From NCBI GenBank assembly GCA_033391075.1, contig JAWPMV010000001.1, positions 4,340,001 through 4,404,000 on the forward strand: 64,000 nucleotides of DNA, in the 5' to 3' direction. Shown here piece after piece: positions 61,045 through 64,000 of the stretch. How positions within the stretch are numbered: the stretch's first letter is position 1; each line of letters opens with the position of its first letter. The position numbers and the translations under genes are program-made. Under the pieces are notes generated by a model. That model worked only from the letters and a program-made list of their open reading frames with translations, was not told the DNA's origin and did no database searches. This stretch comes from Bacteroidia bacterium. Its GTDB lineage: Bacteria > Bacteroidota > Bacteroidia > J057.

Positions 61045-62531
61045 TAGATCATTTCACCTTTTAGGGTCGCGCTGCTGGCTTCAGTACAACGTACCTGAAC
61101 ATAATCGCCTGGCTTATGGTCTCCTTTTTTTCCGAAAACCATCATTTTATTCTGGTCATTTCTTCCACACCAATCTTGATCGGAGCGGCGGGAATTCCCT
61201 TCAATCAAGACCGTAAAAGTCTTGCCTGCATCTGCCTGATTCAATTCGGCAGAGATTTCATTTTGCAATTTGATGATCTCAGCCAATCTGGACTTTTTTA
61301 CCGATTCCTCTACATCATCTTCAAATTTCTTGGCTGCAGCTGTACCCGGTCTTTCACTATAGGCAAACATATAAGCATGGGTATAGCGCGAAGCTTTGAT
61401 GATATCTACTGTCTTTTGGTGATCTTCATCTGTTTCAGTACAAAAACCAGTAATGATATCCGAAGAAATGGCACAGTCGGGAATGATCTCCCGTATGCGT
61501 TTCACCTTATCCATATACCAATCATAGGTATAGCCTCTATTCATCATTTCCAGGATACGATCTGATCCTGATTGTACAGGCAAATGGATATAGTTACAGA
61601 TATTGTCATACTTAGCCATGGTATGCAGGACATCATCTGTAATATCTTTAGGATGGGAAGTAGAAAAACGCACCCGCATATCCGGAGCAAGCTGTGCAGT
61701 CATTTCCAGGAGTTGGGCGAAATTGACGGTCTCTACCTCAGTCCCTTTATTTATGGCTTTATTGATCTGAGCTTTCCCCTTCAGGCTGCTGTCGGGAGAC
61801 CATTTATAGGAATCCACGTTTTGGCCCAAAAGCGTTACCTCTTTGTATCCATTTTCATATAACTCTTTAACTTCTGCTACAATGGATTGAGGATCTCTGC
61901 TTCTTTCTCTTCCTCGAGTAAAAGGCACAACACAGAAAGTACACATATTGTCGCAGCCCCGCATAATGGTTACAAAAGCTGAAACCCCATTGGTATTGAG
62001 GCGAACGGGAGAAATATTTGCATAAGTCTCTTCCCGGGACAAAAGCACATTGACTGCTTTTTGCCCACTTTCTACCTCTCCTACCAAACGCGGCAAATCT
62101 CTATATGCATCAGGTCCCACTACCAGATCCACCAGTTTTTCCTGATCCAGGAGTTTCTCTTTCATTCGCTCCGCCATACATCCCATCACTCCAACCATCA
62201 GATGTGGCTTTTCTTCTTTTTTCTTGCGAAAGTTTTTTAGGCGGTTCCAGACCTTAGTCTCTGCATTTTCACGAATACTACAAGTATTGATGAAAACCAG
62301 ATCTGCATCGTCTACCTCTGTGGTAAAGCCATACTTCATATCGGTCAAGACAGAAGCGATAATCTCGGTATCAGAGAAATTCATCTGACAACCATAGGTT
62401 TCTATATATGCCAAGCGTCCGGAAGCCGGATGTATCGCATCACTTTGATAAGCAACTCCCTGCTTGCTCTCGTCTATATCTCGGCTTAAAGCGCCCGGGG
62501 CGAAGGTTTTTTGCGTGATTTTATCTCTCAT
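61044..62531 (-). CDS. miaB: tRNA-2-methylthio-N6-dimethylallyladenosine synthase MiaB
   Basis: A 495-aa radical-SAM methylthiotransferase that converts i6A37 to ms2i6A37 in tRNA. The N-terminal UPF0004 domain (about 40-170) holds a [4Fe-4S] cluster with C in [10 protein letters not shown] and in the NTCSIREN and GCMAER motifs. The radical-SAM domain (about 190-420) has C-DNM-C-TF-C in [20 protein letters not shown] domain ends the protein (about 430-495). First gene of an operon with the regulator, lptE, an unknown gene and secG. Confidence 0.97.
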   Translation of the reverse strand: MRDKITQKTFAPGALSRDIDESKQGVAYQSDAIHPASGRLAYIETYGCQMNFSDTEIIASVLTDMKYGFTTEVDDADLVFINTCSIRENAETKVWNRLKNFRKKKEEKPHLMVGVMGCMAERMKEKLLDQEKLVDLVVGPDAYRDLPRLVGEVESGQKAVNVLLSREETYANISPVRLNTNGVSAFVTIMRGCDNMCTFCVVPFTRGRERSRDPQSIVAEVKELYENGYKEVTLLGQNVDSYKWSPDSSLKGKAQINKAINKGTEVETVNFAQLLEMTAQLAPDMRVRFSTSHPKDITDDVLHTMAKYDNICNYIHLPVQSGSDRILEMMNRGYTYDWYMDKVKRIREIIPDCAISSDIITGFCTETDEDHQKTVDIIKASRYTHAYMFAYSERPGTAAAKKFEDDVEESVKKSRLAEIIKLQNEISAELNQADAGKTFTVLIEGNSRRSDQDWCGRNDQNKMMVFGKKGDHKPGDYVQVRCTEASSATLKGEMI

Positions 62532-62726
62532 GTTTCTATCGCTACTCTTTCAGCCTGCAAATATACAGAAAAAAAATCCGCATCCTGCCATTTTGTCAGC
62601 TAGTCTTAGGAAATTTTTACTGAGATTAAAGAGAAATGATCTCGCATTGTCTAGCCCATTACACTTTCAGCTTCAGATTTGACTTAACTAGCCTTATATA
62701 CATACACATTTATCGCCCACCTAAAT

Positions 62727-64000
62727 ATGAGTAAATCAAAAAAACAAGCATGGTTCAAAGTACTGGATGACAGTGCTGAACTAGCTGAAGGCCGTGTTCG
62801 TACCGTAACTGCGCAACATAAAGATCTATGCCTGGTGCATTTTGAAGGTAAATTTTGTGCCATGGATAATAAATGCCCTCATCAGGGCGGGCCTCTGGGA
62901 GAAGGAAGCATCGAAAATGGCCTCTTACGCTGTCCCTGGCATGGCTGGGATTATCATCCTTGCACGGGTAAAGCTCCTGGCTATGATGATGGAGTCGAGA
63001 CCTTTCCTACTGAAATAAGAGAGGGAGCGGTATATGTGCAAATGGAAGTCGAAGAGAAGCATGAAAGCACGATCACAGACCTCATGGCGGAAACCATGAC
63101 CAATTGGGGAGTGGAAGTTGTATTTGGAATGGTAGGCCATTCAAACCTTGGGCTGGCGGATGCTTTACGGAGACAGGAAGAAAAAGGAAATTTAAGGTAT
63201 TTTGGTATTCGCCATGAAGGAGCGGCTTCCTTTGCTGCTTCAGCTTATGGAAAGCTTTTGGGAAAACCCGCTGCCTGCTTTAGTATCGCAGGTCCTGGCG
63301 CAACCAATCTATACACCGGTCTCTGGGATGCAAAAGTAGACCGGGCACCTCTTTTGGCCCTTACCGGTCAGGTTGCAACTCAGGTGCTGGGAACGGGTAA
63401 TTTTCAGGAACTGGATTTGGTACAGGCTTTTGATTCGGTCGCAGCCTTCAATCATAGGGTTGATCATGGAAGTAAGCATACAGAACTGATGAGTCTGGCC
63501 ATTAAACATGCTCTAATCAAAAGGGAGGTTGCTCATCTTACCTTCCCCGATGAAATACAGGAAATGCCTGCTCCTCAAGGGCTCGAAGCTCAGACACCTG
63601 AAGGAAGAATGGCCGATTTTCGCATCAGCCCCTCACAAGATAGCCTGGATTCCGCACTGAACATCCTGAAAAATAGTAAAAGACCCTTAATCATTAGCGG
63701 GCATGGAGCTCGTTTTGATATGCCCGCCATTATTGAACTGGCAGAAAAACTCAAGTGCCCCGTCGTAACTACCTTCAAAGGCAAAGGGCAAATTTCGGAT
63801 GCGCATCCGAATGCAGGAGGAGTATTGGGAAGAAGTGGTACGCCTATCGCTTCCTGGTTCATGAATGAATGTGATGCGATTCTGGTCTTTGGGGCTTCAT
63901 TCTCCAAACATACCGGGATAACTGATAAAAAACCGACTATACAGATTGATTTTGATCCTATGGCCCTGGCAAAGTTCCATAAAGTGGATGTGCCTCTTTG
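62727..64000 (+). CDS. Rieske ferredoxin - ThDP-dependent enzyme fusion (3' end outside window)
   Basis: The frame is open from the ATG at 62727 to the window edge (424 codons visible). Residues about 8-108 are a Rieske [2Fe-2S] domain with C50-P-H52 and C69-P-W-H72. Residues about 113 onward are an acetolactate-synthase/pyruvate-oxidase-like thiamine-diphosphate enzyme: the PYR domain has the activating Glu164 in IRHEGAASFAASAYG and the typical FSIAGPGATNLYTGL (186-200), then comes the central domain (from about 300). The C-terminal ThDP/Mg-binding domain is beyond the edge. Fusion of an electron-transfer domain to a ThDP enzyme suggests oxidative decarboxylation of a 2-oxo acid with electrons passed to the Rieske cluster. 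The reaction is inferred. Confidence 0.9.
   Translation, partial: MSKSKKQAWFKVLDDSAELAEGRVRTVTAQHKDLCLVHFEGKFCAMDNKCPHQGGPLGEGSIENGLLRCPWHGWDYHPCTGKAPGYDDGVETFPTEIREGAVYVQMEVEEKHESTITDLMAETMTNWGVEVVFGMVGHSNLGLADALRRQEEKGNLRYFGIRHEGAASFAASAYGKLLGKPAACFSIAGPGATNLYTGLWDAKVDRAPLLALTGQVATQVLGTGNFQELDLVQAFDSVAAFNHRVDHGSKHTELMSLAIKHALIKREVAHLTFPDEIQEMPAPQGLEAQTPEGRMADFRISPSQDSLDSALNILKNSKRPLIISGHGARFDMPAIIELAEKLKCPVVTTFKGKGQISDAHPNAGGVLGRSGTPIASWFMNECDAILVFGASFSKHTGITDKKPTIQIDFDPMALAKFHKVDVPL

Overview
This window is a bacterial chromosome segment from the phylum Bacteroidota. Four lines of evidence support this: a SusC/TonB-like receptor with an N-terminal carboxypeptidase-regulatory-like domain; several secreted proteins ending in a type IX secretion (T9SS) sorting domain; the Bacteroidota-style pairing of miaB, a sigma-54-type regulator, lptE and secG; and an extended MraY and FtsZ of the Bacteroidota type. 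MurE carries the DNPR motif of meso-diaminopimelate-adding enzymes, so the peptidoglycan is probably of the Gram-negative DAP type. The abundance of secreted glycan-active and adhesin-like proteins fits a free-living, probably aquatic member of the Saprospiria/Cytophagia type. The sequence alone does not fix the genus. I see no rRNA, tRNA, CRISPR array, transposase or prophage.

Layout. 1-12.6 kb is accessory and surface-related: a secreted protein cut by the window edge, a TonB-dependent receptor, a cytochrome c/PQQ-type sugar dehydrogenase, a phage-tail-collar (MdpB-like) protein beside a T9SS protein, an alpha/beta hydrolase with an AraC/GyrI regulator, and a parallel beta-helix T9SS protein. 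12.9-28.6 kb (minus strand) is a complete 13-gene dcw cluster in the order mraZ-rsmH-ftsL-ftsI-murE-mraY-murD-ftsW-murG-murC-ftsQ-ftsA-ftsZ. It has a recognisable MraZ box in front of mraZ. 29.2-42.3 kb holds a secreted protein, a GH9 cellulase, feoAB with paired palindromic operators, a giant ThuA/GSDH/PKD/cytochrome c lipoprotein, an orphan T9SS-tail-like ORF, a TlpA-type thiol oxidoreductase, YqgE and a DUF2807 lipoprotein. 42.7-57.9 kb holds an ECF-like sigma factor, pabB-pabC, an SMP-30-like protein, a GDYXXLXY/DUF2157 pair, an RND/MMPL exporter, uvrA, a lytic transglycosylase, a LOG-family protein, a T9SS protein and a small membrane protein. 58.0-62.5 kb is an overlapping operon miaB - sigma-54-type regulator - lptE - unknown - secG. 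The right edge cuts a Rieske-TPP enzyme fusion.

The most striking unexplained signal is not a gene. At least eight intergenic sites (16.56, 19.07, 32.57, 41.20, 42.39, 43.28, 46.65 and 59.20 kb) carry the same kind of long imperfect inverted repeat. The left arm is three to five copies of GTGTTNNN in 8-bp register, and the right arm is the complementary NNNAACAC series. Six of the eight begin or end within about 10 nt of a stop codon, and two lie inside the dcw operon. One copy has expanded to nine identical tandem octamers. Other points worth following are a PDZ-like insertion in the periplasmic loop of MraY, the Rieske-TPP fusion, paired feoAB operators, and three 21-bp repeats in front of the sigma factor gene.
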